Assembly (NCBI GenBank): GCA_035571515.1
Contig: DATNCQ010000141.1
Span: forward strand, 1-64,000
From: Gp6-AA40 sp035571515
GTDB lineage: Bacteria > Acidobacteriota > Vicinamibacteria > Vicinamibacterales > UBA2999
Length of the DNA stretch: 64,000 nt
Direction of reading: 5' to 3'
Positions 55,663-64,000 of the stretch are shown one piece after another. Under the pieces are notes generated by a model that was not told the origin of the DNA, did no database searches, and was given only the letters and a program-made list of their open reading frames with translations. Both the position numbers and the translations under genes were made by a program. Numbering within the stretch: position 1 is the stretch's first letter; every line of letters begins with the position of its first letter.

Positions 55663-56699
55663 CCGCTTCGCCGGACTCTCCGCGCGCGTTAATCCGCTAC
55701 ACGCTGGTCGGCCTCGCGCTGACGGTCTTCGTCGCGTGGGCGCTCTGGGAGGTGCGCGACGCGCTGATGCTCCTCTACATCAGCGCGCTCGTCGCCATCG
55801 GCCTGTCGCCGGTCGTCAACGCCATCGAGCGCAAGCGCCTCATGCGGCAGCGCGTGCCGCGCTGGGCGGCGATTCTCGTCATCTATGTCGGCATCATCGG
55901 CGTCATCGTCACGGTCGCGATGCTGATCATCCCGCCGCTCGTGACGCAGGCGCGCGACCTCGCGATGGAGCTGCCGCGGCTGCTGCACCAGGGGCAGCAG
56001 TGGCTCATCACCCACGGCCTGCTCTCGCACGAGATCACGGCGCAGGAGGCGGTGCAGCAGACGACCGGCTCGAGGGCGCAGGACACGGCCGGGCTCGTGA
56101 TCGGCGCGGTGGGAGGCTTTGTCGGCGGCATCTTCGGCTTCATCACGATGCTCGTGCTCGCCTTCTACCTGCTCAACGACAGCAGCGGGCTGGTGACGGT
56201 CTTCGTGCGGTTGTTTCCGCGCGAGAAGCGCGCGCAGGTCCAGGACGCATGCCGCCGCGTCACCAACAAGGTCAGCGCATGGCTCGCCGGCCAGCTGCTG
56301 CTGGGCGGCATCATCGGCGGCACCGCGGCGCTCGGCCTGTTCCTGATGGGCGTGCCGTTCTTCTACGTGCTGGCGCTCATCGCCGGCCTCGGTGAGATGA
56401 TCCCGATCGTGGGGCCGATCCTGTCGGCGGTCCCGGCGATTGCCGTCGCGCTGTCGGTGAAGCCGACGCTGGCGCTTGGCGTCATCGCGTTCTTCTTCGC
56501 GCAGCAGCAGCTCGAAAACCATCTGCTGGTGCCGAACATCATGCAGCGCCAGGTCGGCATCAGCCCGGTGGTCGTGATCAGCGCGCTGCTGATTGGCGGC
56601 TCGCTGCTCGGCGTGATCGGCGCGATCCTCGCGGTGCCGACCGCCGCCATCCTGCAGGTGGTGTTCGAAGAGCTGATGAACGACACGTCGGAGGAATGA
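55659..56699 (+). CDS. AI-2E family (YdiK/TqsA-like) transporter
   Basis: 346 residues from a GTG at 55659 overlapping the previous stop. About eight TM segments in the AI-2E arrangement: two N-terminal helices (YTLVGLALTVFVAWALWEVR, MLLYISALVAIGLSPVVNAI), a long amphipathic loop (DLAMELPRLLHQGQQWLITH), then the conserved C-terminal core FYVLALIAGLGEMIPIVGPI and the last helices with NIMQRQVGISPVVVISALL. Family members export small molecules or Na+; the substrate here is unknown. Confidence 0.9.
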   Translation: MTASPDSPRALIRYTLVGLALTVFVAWALWEVRDALMLLYISALVAIGLSPVVNAIERKRLMRQRVPRWAAILVIYVGIIGVIVTVAMLIIPPLVTQARDLAMELPRLLHQGQQWLITHGLLSHEITAQEAVQQTTGSRAQDTAGLVIGAVGGFVGGIFGFITMLVLAFYLLNDSSGLVTVFVRLFPREKRAQVQDACRRVTNKVSAWLAGQLLLGGIIGGTAALGLFLMGVPFFYVLALIAGLGEMIPIVGPILSAVPAIAVALSVKPTLALGVIAFFFAQQQLENHLLVPNIMQRQVGISPVVVISALLIGGSLLGVIGAILAVPTAAILQVVFEELMNDTSEE

Positions 56700-58648
56700 T
56701 CTTTCGACTCCGCTCGGCGCACGCGCGCGCGTGGTACGCGGCAGCGGCGTACACCGTCATCGCCCTCGGCATGACGTGGCCGCTCGCGAAAGGGCTCGCG
56801 CGCGACGTCGCCTGGGACCTGGGCGACCCGGTCCTCAACATCTGGATCCTGTCGTGGGACTGCGAGCAGCTGCGCGGCATCCTCGCGGGCTACTCCTCGC
56901 ATCTCCGCCATTTCTTCGATGCCAACATCTTCCACCCGGCGCCGCTGACGCTCGCCTACTCGGAGCATCTCGTGCCGCAGGCGGTGCAGATCTTCCCGGT
57001 CTACGCGCTGACGGGCAATCCGATCCTCTGCTACAACCTGCTGTTCCTCTCGACGTTCGTGCTGTCGGGCCTCGGCATGTTCCTGTTCGCCCGCGAGCTG
57101 ACCGGCAGCACCGTCGCCGCGTTCGTCGGCGGGCTGCTGTTCGCGTTCGCACCCTACCGCGTCCCGCAGGCGTCGCACCTGCAGGTGCTGTCCTCGCAGT
57201 GGATGCCGTTCGCGTTGTACGGGTTCCGCCGCTACTTCGAGGGCGGACGCACGCGTGCGCTCGCCGGCGCCACCGCGGCGATCGTCCTGCAGGCGTTGTC
57301 GTGCGGCTACTACCTCCTCTACTTTTCCCCGTTTGCCGCGCTCTACGCGGCGTGGGAGATGTGGCGGACAGGCCGGCTGCGGGATCGGCGCACGTGGCTG
57401 TCGTTGACGGCCGCCGCGGCGACCGCGGCGCTCGTCCTTGCCCCGTTCGTGCTGCCGTACGTGCGCGTCAGCCAGGGCCTGGAGCTGTCGCGAACGCTCG
57501 GCGAGACGACCCGGTTGTCGGCCGACGTGTATTCCTACGCCACGGCGTCGGTCGCCGAACGCTTCTGGGGATCGCGCCTCTCCGATGTCTTTCAGAAACC
57601 GGAGGGCGAATTGTTCCCGGGTGCCGTTCCGCTCCTGCTCGCATCGATCGGCCTGCTCTGGAGCGGGCGCGCCCGCGTCGAGCGAGAGCCTGCGAGCTGG
57701 CGAACGCGCGCCGCGTGGCTGCTGTGGGCCGCCGCGGCCGTGCACGTCGTCGCGCTCGCGAGCGTCATCCTCTACCGCCGGTTGACGGTGGATCTGTGGT
57801 TGTTCGACGTGCGACTCGGCAATGCGACCCAGCTGCTGCTTCGGGCGGCTCTCGGCTGCGCGCTCGCGCTTGCGCTCTCACGCACGCATCGGGCGCACGC
57901 GGCCGCCTTCATGCGGTCGCGGGGATTCTTCGTCGCCGCGTTGCTGGCAGCGATGTGGCTTTCGCTCGGCCCGTCGCCGCAGGCGTTGGGAAGGCCGTTC
58001 GACCTCGCCTCGCCGTATCGCTTCCTGTGGAATTACGTCCCCGGGTTCGATGGCCTTCGCGTCCCGGCGCGCTTCGCCATGGTGGCCACCCTCATGCTCG
58101 CCGTGCTCGGGGCGCTGGGGGCGTCCGTGCTCGCGCGTCTGCGTCATGGCGCGATCGTCCTGGCGTTCCTCGCGGCGGCGTTTCTGTTCGAGGCGGGCGC
58201 GGCCCCCTTCGTGGTCAACGGCATGACGCCTGTCCGCGGCTTCGTGACGCCGCCGGCGCGGCTCCAGCGTCCGCAGCGGGCGCCCGAGATCTACAAGGCC
58301 GTCGGCCGCCTGCCGGCGGATGCCGTGCTCGCCGATCTGCCGCTCGGTCAACCCGACTACGACCTGCGCGCGATGTACTACTCGATCGACCGCTGGCGGC
58401 CGGTCCTGAACGGCTACAGCGGCTTCTTCCCGCCGCATTACGCGCGCGCGACCGTGATGCTCGGCGAGGTTCCGCGTCATGTCGGAGACTCGGTCGCCAT
58501 GCTCCGCGCACTTGGCGCCACGCACGTCATCGTCCACGAAGGGGCGTATCTCGACGCGGAGGGACGGGACACCACCGCATCTCTGCGGGCCGTCGGCGCG
58601 GTTGAAGTATTTCGTGACGGAGCCGACGTGCTGCTCGCCCTGCATTAA
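56696..58648 (+). CDS. multi-pass membrane protein, GT-C-like
   Basis: 650 residues; its ATG overlaps the preceding stop (ATGA). About a dozen TM helices occupy residues 12-490. The first periplasmic loop has LGDPVLNIWILSWDCEQL and NIFHPAPLTLAYSEHL, a pattern seen in membrane glycosyltransferase-like (GT-C/YfhO-like) proteins, where an acidic pair in this loop is catalytic. A soluble periplasmic C-terminus (about 520-650) follows. It may glycosylate a lipid or cell-surface substrate, but no donor or acceptor can be inferred. Confidence 0.75.
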   Translation: MIFRLRSAHARAWYAAAAYTVIALGMTWPLAKGLARDVAWDLGDPVLNIWILSWDCEQLRGILAGYSSHLRHFFDANIFHPAPLTLAYSEHLVPQAVQIFPVYALTGNPILCYNLLFLSTFVLSGLGMFLFARELTGSTVAAFVGGLLFAFAPYRVPQASHLQVLSSQWMPFALYGFRRYFEGGRTRALAGATAAIVLQALSCGYYLLYFSPFAALYAAWEMWRTGRLRDRRTWLSLTAAAATAALVLAPFVLPYVRVSQGLELSRTLGETTRLSADVYSYATASVAERFWGSRLSDVFQKPEGELFPGAVPLLLASIGLLWSGRARVEREPASWRTRAAWLLWAAAAVHVVALASVILYRRLTVDLWLFDVRLGNATQLLLRAALGCALALALSRTHRAHAAAFMRSRGFFVAALLAAMWLSLGPSPQALGRPFDLASPYRFLWNYVPGFDGLRVPARFAMVATLMLAVLGALGASVLARLRHGAIVLAFLAAAFLFEAGAAPFVVNGMTPVRGFVTPPARLQRPQRAPEIYKAVGRLPADAVLADLPLGQPDYDLRAMYYSIDRWRPVLNGYSGFFPPHYARATVMLGEVPRHVGDSVAMLRALGATHVIVHEGAYLDAEGRDTTASLRAVGAVEVFRDGADVLLALH

Positions 58649-58686
58649 GCCCTGTCCGGCACGCAGTTTGACCGTGATGTGCCGCG

Positions 58687-59064
58687 ATGGATGTCGCGGC
58701 AAACGGCTACGCCGATCCACGAGCTCTTCTTGGAACCACGGTTCCGAAAGTATGGAGCGTTGCACCCCACCGCTCGCTGTTCGGCGACGTCGTCCTGGTC
58801 GCGTTCCTCCTCGCCCAGGTCCTCGACGGCGCGTTCACCTACCTGGGAGTGTTGACATTTGGAACAGCCGCCGAGGCCAACCCCGTCATCGCCTCGCTCA
58901 TGCTCCATCTCGGCCATGGGACCGCCCTGATGATGGCGAAGGTGGTCGCGGCCGTGCTCGGCATCGGCCTGCACCTTCGCGGGACGCACGGCGCGGTCGC
59001 GCTGCTCGCCGCCTTCTACGTCGCGGCGGCTGTTCTGCCGTGGGCGCTGATCCTGTTTTTCTGA
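58687..59064 (+). CDS. small DUF5658-like membrane protein
   Basis: 125 residues with three or four TM segments after a 30-residue N-terminus. The block LAQVLDGAFTYLGVLTFGTA followed by AEANPVIASLMLHLG matches the D..xT...E.NP pattern of DUF5658 proteins. The Asp and Glu-x-Asn-Pro residues within membranes suggest a functional site. It is 38 bp after the GT-C-like gene and 12 bp before the KBL gene. Function unknown. Confidence 0.78.
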   Translation: MDVAANGYADPRALLGTTVPKVWSVAPHRSLFGDVVLVAFLLAQVLDGAFTYLGVLTFGTAAEANPVIASLMLHLGHGTALMMAKVVAAVLGIGLHLRGTHGAVALLAAFYVAAAVLPWALILFF

Positions 59065-59076
59065 AAAAATGGCGCG

Positions 59077-60258
59077 ATGCGCGCCGACCCGCTTCGCTAT
59101 CTCTCGGAGGAGCTCGACGCCCTCAAGGCGCAGGGCCTGTACCGCCGCCTGCGGGTGCTCGACGGTGAGCAGAAAGCTCACGCCACCTTCGACGAGCGCC
59201 CCGTCGTCAACCTCTCCTCGAACAACTACCTCGGTCTGACGACGCATCCGAAGCTGCGCGAGGCGGCGCTCGAGGCGACGCGCGCGCTCGGCGTGGGATC
59301 CGGATCCGTGCGGACGATCGCCGGGACGATGGCCATCCACATGGAGCTCGAACGGCGCCTGGCCGAGTTCAAGCGGACCGAAGCCACCGTCGTCTTCCAG
59401 AGCGGCTTCACGGCGAACGCGGGAACCGTGGCCTCGGTGTTGAGCAAGGACGACTTCATCATCTCCGACGAGCTCAATCACGCCAGCATCATCGACGGCG
59501 CGCGTCTGAGCCGCGCCACCATCAAGGTCTTCCCGCACCGCGACGCGAAGGCGGCGCGCGCCATCGTCGCGGCGTTGCCGCGCGAGCGCCAGCGCCTGAT
59601 CATCACGGACGGTGTCTTCAGCATGGACGGCGACCTGGGCGCGCTGCCGGAGCTGTGCGACGTCGCCGACGAGTTCGGCTGCATCATGATGGTCGACGAC
59701 GCGCACGCGAGCGGCGTGTTCGGCAGCAACGGCCGCGGCACCGTCGATCATTTCAAGCTGCACGGCCGGGTGGACATCCAGGTCGGCACCCTGTCGAAGG
59801 CGATCGGCGCGCTCGGCGGCTACGTCGCCGGCTCGCGCGCGCTCATCGAGTTCCTTTACCATCGCGGGCGGCCGTTCCTGTTTTCCACGTCGCATCCGCC
59901 GGCCGTGCCCGCCGCCTGCCTCGCCGCGATCGACGTGCTCGAAGGCGAGCCGCAGCTCATCGAGCGCCTCTGGGAGAACACGCGCGTCTTCAAGAGCGGT
60001 CTGCAGGCGCTCGGCTTCAACACGGGCACGAGCGAGAGTCCGATCACGCCGGTCATTGTTGGCGACGCGTCGCTGGCGATGCAGCTCTCGGATGCGCTGT
60101 TCCGGGAAGGCGTCTTCGCGCAGGGCATCGGCTTTCCCACGGTTGCACGCGACAAGGCGCGCGTGCGCACGATCGTCACGGCCACGCATACCCCCGGCGA
60201 GCTGCACTTCGCGCTCGAATGCTTCGGCAAAGTGGGGCGATCGCTGGGGGTGATTTGA
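59077..60258 (+). CDS. kbl: glycine C-acetyltransferase (2-amino-3-ketobutyrate CoA ligase)
   Basis: 393 residues, the length of the alpha-oxoamine synthase family. Seen: NLSSNNYLGLTTHPKLREAA, GVGSGSVRTIAGTMAIHMEL, ISDELNHASIIDGARLSRAT, MMVDDAHASGVFGSNGRGTV and the PLP-Lys in VGTLSKAIGALGGYVAGSRA. KBL is favoured over KAPA synthase (BioF) and serine palmitoyltransferase by the SRAT and FNTGTSESPITPVIVGDASL blocks. With threonine dehydrogenase it splits threonine to glycine and acetyl-CoA; no tdh is in the window. Confidence 0.85.
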   Translation: MRADPLRYLSEELDALKAQGLYRRLRVLDGEQKAHATFDERPVVNLSSNNYLGLTTHPKLREAALEATRALGVGSGSVRTIAGTMAIHMELERRLAEFKRTEATVVFQSGFTANAGTVASVLSKDDFIISDELNHASIIDGARLSRATIKVFPHRDAKAARAIVAALPRERQRLIITDGVFSMDGDLGALPELCDVADEFGCIMMVDDAHASGVFGSNGRGTVDHFKLHGRVDIQVGTLSKAIGALGGYVAGSRALIEFLYHRGRPFLFSTSHPPAVPAACLAAIDVLEGEPQLIERLWENTRVFKSGLQALGFNTGTSESPITPVIVGDASLAMQLSDALFREGVFAQGIGFPTVARDKARVRTIVTATHTPGELHFALECFGKVGRSLGVI

Positions 60259-60270
60259 GGTTTAATACGC

Positions 60271-63024
60271 GTGACGGCGATGCGGGACCGCTTGGCTTTC
60301 CTGTTCGTTCGATGTGCGCTCCCGCTCGCGCTGGCGCTCTGCGCGCGGCCGTCGTACGCGCAGGCTCAGCCGCAGCCGCCCGCCGCGCCGCCGGACGGCG
60401 TGGCGGTGCTGCTCAACCGGCTCGAGCAGCTGCTGGAGCAGAACAACCGCGACGACTTTCCGTCCCTCATCTCGACGCCTGACATCACCGGCGAGGAAGC
60501 CGAACAGGCGACCGACGACCTCTTTTCGTACGAAACCACTCGCGCAACGGTGCGCGAGCGTGACCGGACGCAGCTCGAAACCGCGCTGCCCGGCGACGGT
60601 TATCACGTCATCGTCGAGATCCTTACCGAGACGGCCGCGCGCGCGCGCGTGCTCACCGCGCGCTTCGACGTCCGCCGCCCGGCTGGCGGCGCCCTGGACT
60701 CGTGGCGCATCATCGCCATCACGCGGCTCACTTACGTACAGGGGCTGTACCGCCTGCGCCTCGACGCCGCGACGCAGTACGTCGCGCGCGAGTTCACCAT
60801 CCGCGCGCAGGACGTCCAGTTCGTTCTCCACACCGGCTCCGTGTTCGAAGTCATCAGCGGCGAAGGGGTCACGGGCCTCGTGCTGCTCGGCCGCGGCGAA
60901 ATGCAGTTCTCGCCCGGCCCGCCGACCGAGCGCGGGCAGCTGCGCATCTTCGGCGGCAACGAGACGCTGACGGCGCTGTTCAGCGCCGCCTTCGTGCGCA
61001 TGCACCCGGCCGACTTCGAGACGCGCGTCGACGTCTCGGGGCTGCGGGCGATGCCGGCCGCTCCGCGGCAGGCCCGGCGCGCGCAGGACGTGTTCGCCGC
61101 CGAGTCGCCGAAGTCGTTCAACATCGACCTGCGCGACCTGAGCCGCGAGACCTGGTACATCCTTCCGCAGTCCGGCGACTTCCTCGCGGAGGTGCGCACG
61201 AACAAGTTCGGGACGCTGACGTATTCGCGCAGCGGCGGCAACGCCGAGGACGTCACGCTGTTCGACCGCTCGCGCAAGCGCGCAATCGCGCTCTACGCCT
61301 CGCCGACGACGCTCGCCTACCGAGGCGCGTCGTACAACGAAGACGAGCTGCGCAGCTACGACGTCATCGACTACAACGTGGACACGGTGGTCTCCCCCGA
61401 CCGTCAGTTCATCGAGGGACGGACGCGCGTCACGCTGCGCGTCCAGGCCGACGCCGTCGCGACGCTGACCATGCGGCTCGCGGAGCCGCTCGCCGTCAGC
61501 AGCGTCGTCAGCCCCGAGTTCGGACGGCTGCTCTTCTTCCGCATCCGCAACGACGACAGCCTCATCATCAACCTGCCGGTGTCGGCGCAGCGCGGCGCGA
61601 TGATGACCTTCGACATCGTCTACAGCGGGCGGCTCCCCTCGCAGGCGCTCGACCGCGAGACCGTCGCCGTGGAGGCGCAGGAGCAGGATGACGACACCGA
61701 TCAGTTGATTCGTTCCGAGCCGAATTTCCTGCTCAGCAGCCGCTCCGCCTGGTACCCGCAGAACGTCGTCACCGACTACGCGCGCGCGCGCATCCGCGTC
61801 ACCGTGCCGGAAGCGTACGGGTGCGTGGGAAGCGGCCAGCTCTCGCCCGGGGAAGTCTCCCTGCGGGACGCGGCGTTGACGACGGGCGGACGGGCGTACG
61901 TCTTCAACGCGAACGAGCCGGTCCGCTATTTCGCCGTCGTCATCAGCCGCCTGATGCACGTGTTCGACGCGGTGATCCCCGCGCGCGACGCGGCGATTGG
62001 GGTGCCCGCGACGTTCGAGTCGCCCGGACATGCGGGCGCCGGCATGCGCCGCTACGACCACATCACGATCAACGTCGAGGCGAACCCGCGGCAGCTTGGG
62101 CACGGCCGCGAGATCGCGCCCGTGGCGGCCGACATCATGAAGTTCTACGGAACCGTCATGGACGACACGCCGTACGAGTCGCTGACGGTGGCGATGCTCG
62201 AGCACGACCTGCCCGGCGGCCACAGTCCCGCCTACTTCGCCATCATCAACAACGCGGCGCCGTTCTCGAAGCTGTATTGGGGCAACGATCCGTCGGCGTT
62301 TGCCGGCGTGCCCGAGTTCTTCCTCGCGCACGAGCTCGCCCACCAGTGGTGGGGACAGGCAGTCGGCTGGAAGAACTATCACGAGCAGTGGATCAGCGAA
62401 GGCTTCGCGCAGTACTTCTCGGCGCTCTACGCGCAGCGCGCGCACGGCGACCAGTCCTTCTTCGCGATGCTGCGCCAGTTCCGGCGCTGGAGCCTCTCCG
62501 AGTCGGACCAGGGACCGATCGATCTCGGCTACCGGCTCGGGCTGATCCAGGGACAGGGGCGCATCTTCCGCGCCATCATCTACAACAAGGGTGCCTCCGT
62601 CCTGCACATGCTTCGCCGCTTCATCGGCGACGAAGCGTTCTTCAACGGCCTGCGCCGCTTCTACGGCGAGCAGAAGTTCAGGAAGGCGGGGACGGATGAC
62701 CTCCAGCGGGCGATGGAGAGCGCGTCGGGGCGATCGCTCCAGCGCTTCTTCGACCGCTGGATCCACGGGGCGGAGGTGCCGGTGCTGCACTATTCGTCGA
62801 CCATCCGGCCCGGCGAGGTATTCGTGCAGTTCGATCAGGACCCGAAGGCGGTCTTCGACGTGCCGGTCACGGTGACGCTGCAGTACGGCGACGGCCGCGT
62901 CCAGGACGTTCTCGTCCCCGTCTCCGACGCACACGTCGAGCAGCGGATTCCGGCGTGGGGCACCGTGCGCGAGGTGCAGATCAACAGGGATTCAGCCGCG
63001 CTGGCGCGCTTCAACGAAAGCTAG
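60271..63024 (+). CDS. secreted M1-family metallopeptidase
   Basis: 917 residues from a GTG at 60271 with GAGG 10 nt upstream (an ATG follows at 60280). A signal peptide (about 5-33, ending SYAQA) precedes about 350 residues of unrecognised N-terminal domain, then a beta-sandwich (DYNVDTVVSPDRQFIEGRTR) and the gluzincin domain. The zinc site FFLAHELAHQWWG (HExxH near 687) is followed 18 residues later by the Glu in WISEGFAQYF. The GAMEN exopeptidase motif is replaced by GGHSPAYFAIIN, so aminopeptidase specificity is doubtful. It probably acts in the periplasm. Its end overlaps the convergent gene by 14 nt. Confidence 0.9.
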   Translation: MTAMRDRLAFLFVRCALPLALALCARPSYAQAQPQPPAAPPDGVAVLLNRLEQLLEQNNRDDFPSLISTPDITGEEAEQATDDLFSYETTRATVRERDRTQLETALPGDGYHVIVEILTETAARARVLTARFDVRRPAGGALDSWRIIAITRLTYVQGLYRLRLDAATQYVAREFTIRAQDVQFVLHTGSVFEVISGEGVTGLVLLGRGEMQFSPGPPTERGQLRIFGGNETLTALFSAAFVRMHPADFETRVDVSGLRAMPAAPRQARRAQDVFAAESPKSFNIDLRDLSRETWYILPQSGDFLAEVRTNKFGTLTYSRSGGNAEDVTLFDRSRKRAIALYASPTTLAYRGASYNEDELRSYDVIDYNVDTVVSPDRQFIEGRTRVTLRVQADAVATLTMRLAEPLAVSSVVSPEFGRLLFFRIRNDDSLIINLPVSAQRGAMMTFDIVYSGRLPSQALDRETVAVEAQEQDDDTDQLIRSEPNFLLSSRSAWYPQNVVTDYARARIRVTVPEAYGCVGSGQLSPGEVSLRDAALTTGGRAYVFNANEPVRYFAVVISRLMHVFDAVIPARDAAIGVPATFESPGHAGAGMRRYDHITINVEANPRQLGHGREIAPVAADIMKFYGTVMDDTPYESLTVAMLEHDLPGGHSPAYFAIINNAAPFSKLYWGNDPSAFAGVPEFFLAHELAHQWWGQAVGWKNYHEQWISEGFAQYFSALYAQRAHGDQSFFAMLRQFRRWSLSESDQGPIDLGYRLGLIQGQGRIFRAIIYNKGASVLHMLRRFIGDEAFFNGLRRFYGEQKFRKAGTDDLQRAMESASGRSLQRFFDRWIHGAEVPVLHYSSTIRPGEVFVQFDQDPKAVFDVPVTVTLQYGDGRVQDVLVPVSDAHVEQRIPAWGTVREVQINRDSAALARFNES

Positions 63025-63484
63025 GAAGGTAGATCGCGGCGACCCTCACCTGCCCATCGCCTGCAAACGGCTGCAGCACGATGGCAAACCGCTGACCGTT
63101 CAACGCATAGAACCGCGTCACGCGATCCCCGGCCGGCGTCCGATCGATTGTCGGCGGGGCCACCTCGGCATCGCGACGGAGTCGCGTCGTCACCACGTCC
63201 TCGGTGTCGCCGACGCGCAGCTCGGCGCCGTCAGCGAGCAGCAGCACCGGGACCGCCACCGAACGTGCCGGCACCGTGGACGGCGGGTCGGGAATGACCT
63301 CTTCGTGCGCGATGACGGGCATCACCGCGCTGACCGTGCGGAGGTCCCGCACGAGGACCGATCCAATTGCCAGGACCGCGACCATGCCGGCGGCGGCGAC
63401 GAGCCATTCGAGCAGCGAGATCACGCCGGCGCGCTTGGCATCCATCTCGGCCTCTGCATCGGTGACTGTAGGGCGTCGTTCCAT
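63011..63484 (-). CDS. small single-TM protein of unknown function
   Basis: 157 residues using the ATG at 63484 (a TTG at 63499 is possible). One TM helix at about 22-45 (ISLLEWLVAAAGMVAVLAIG) is followed by a periplasmic part with beta-strand pattern (RFYALNGQRFAIVLQPFAGD). No known domain. It diverges from nuoG and its 3' end overlaps the M1 peptidase gene by 14 nt. Confidence 0.65.
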   Translation of the reverse strand: MERRPTVTDAEAEMDAKRAGVISLLEWLVAAAGMVAVLAIGSVLVRDLRTVSAVMPVIAHEEVIPDPPSTVPARSVAVPVLLLADGAELRVGDTEDVVTTRLRRDAEVAPPTIDRTPAGDRVTRFYALNGQRFAIVLQPFAGDGQVRVAAIYLPSFR

Positions 63485-63510
63485 CCCAGTCAAGCTCAAG
63501 TCTTGTGGGA

Positions 63511-63516
63511 TATGAT
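63511..63516 (+). promoter_or_regulatory. -10-like TATGAT, 9 nt before nuoG
   Basis: TATGAT with 9 nt to the ATG at 63526. A weak GAGG lies in the spacer. Confidence 0.4.
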
Positions 63517-63525
63517 CGCGAGGAT

Positions 63526-64000
63526 ATGGACACGGTCACGCTGACGATTGATGGTCGGCAAGTCACGGTGGAGAAAGGGAAAACGGTGTTGCAGGCGAGC
63601 ATCGAAGCCGGCATCTCCGTCCCCTACTACTGCTACCACCCCGGCATCTCCGTCGACGGTTCGTGCCGCGTCTGCGTCGTCAAGATCGAGAAGATGCCGA
63701 AGCTCCAGACGTCGTGCTCGATGGCGTGCACCGACGGGATGGTGGTGAGCACGCGCGACCCGGAGGTCATCGCCGCGCGCGAGGGCGTCTTCGAGTTCCT
63801 GCTCGTCAACCACCCGCTCGACTGCCCCGTGTGCGACAAGGGCGGCGAGTGTCCGCTGCAGGATTTCTCCTACACGTTCGGCCCGGCGGAAAGCCGGATG
63901 GACTTCCCGCGGCGCGTCTTCGACGGCGAGGGCGTGAAGGCCGACGTCGACTTCGGCCCGACGCTGATGCTCAACCGCAACCGCTGCATCCTCTGCACGC
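63526..64000 (+). CDS. nuoG: NADH-quinone oxidoreductase subunit G, 5' part
   Basis: 158 codons to the window edge, open. The N-terminal ferredoxin domain has the [2Fe-2S] Cys set in VPYYCYHPGISVDGSCRVCV followed by a distal Cys (LQTSC). The [4Fe-4S] N3 cluster motif HPLDCPVCDKGGECPLQD (His ligand, then C-x2-C-x5-C) is intact, and the visible end NRNRCILCT starts the next cluster motif. This layout is shared by NuoG/Nqo3 of complex I and some hydrogenase or formate dehydrogenase subunits; NuoG is the most common. It would be the peripheral-arm subunit on the cytoplasmic side. Confidence 0.85.
   Translation, partial: MDTVTLTIDGRQVTVEKGKTVLQASIEAGISVPYYCYHPGISVDGSCRVCVVKIEKMPKLQTSCSMACTDGMVVSTRDPEVIAAREGVFEFLLVNHPLDCPVCDKGGECPLQDFSYTFGPAESRMDFPRRVFDGEGVKADVDFGPTLMLNRNRCILCT

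Noticed and set aside
60262..62934. An 890-codon minus-strand frame opposite the M1 peptidase gene
   Set aside because: The plus strand carries an intact zinc peptidase; the antisense product is low-complexity and matches no family.

Overview
The window is high-GC (by eye about two thirds G+C), densely coded bacterial DNA. It carries 53 protein genes, two of them cut by the window edges, and no rRNA, tRNA, CRISPR array, transposase or phage gene that I can recognise. The gene families point to Acidobacteriota, most likely the Vicinamibacteria: two vWA proteins of the acidobacterial type, an Oar-like TonB-dependent protein and a second barrel protein with an N-terminal carboxypeptidase-regulatory-like domain, a glycine-rich IPT/TIG lipoprotein, a DUF5658 protein and PDZ-membrane sensor kinases. 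The phylum is an inference from gene content; no marker tree was possible.

Layout. 1-4618 (minus): a partial PDZ sensor kinase, a TonB-receptor-like barrel and a secreted protein of unknown role. 4870-8283 (plus): glgC, eno and gpmA, for glycogen synthesis and lower glycolysis. 8971-12235 (plus): the large subunit of a methylmalonyl-CoA-mutase-type enzyme overlapping two oligopeptide-ABC ATPases. 12277-15991 (minus): a MacB/LolD-type ATPase, a DnaJ-domain protein and a PilB/GspE ATPase. 16218-20528: a degenerate GGDEF protein, acs and ino1. 20559-24844 (plus): a methyltransferase-like protein, a TonB protein with an N-terminal helix-turn-helix, a membrane protein, a vWA protein and a ZIP transporter. 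24846-28896: the glycine-rich lipoprotein, an NHL-repeat protein, a BON-domain protein and a lipoprotein. 28987-37555: polA, a TPR-like protein, a PcnB-like nucleotidyltransferase, then the serine operon DUF1015-serA-serC. 37618-47363: Oar-like receptor, pseudokinase, rmuC, glnS, malQ and an aminotransferase. 47332-54285: M49 dipeptidyl peptidase, MTHFR-like protein, DUF2231-Rieske fusion, FolM-like SDR, a secreted protein, OmpA-like protein and a second vWA protein. 54442-64000: an alanine-type aminotransferase, an AI-2E transporter, a GT-C-like membrane protein, DUF5658, glycine C-acetyltransferase/KBL, M1 peptidase, a small membrane protein and the 5' part of nuoG.

Most of the window is housekeeping metabolism plus an acidobacterial-style envelope. 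I did not find a complete, obviously new multi-gene system. The strongest unexplained signals are non-coding. (1) Seven loci carry arrays with an exact 7-bp period; three form inverted pairs, one lies in frame inside serA and one supplies the C-terminus of an ABC ATPase. (2) More than ten genes have a TANNNT hexamer 6-9 nt before the start codon and no Shine-Dalgarno, suggesting widespread leaderless transcripts. (3) A perfect-looking sigma-54 site precedes the BON gene. (4) A family of intergenic GC-rich hairpins recurs. Among proteins, the DUF1015-serA-serC operon without serB, the helix-turn-helix/TonB fusion, and several members with lost catalytic motifs (GGDEF, kinase, PolA proofreading) stand out.
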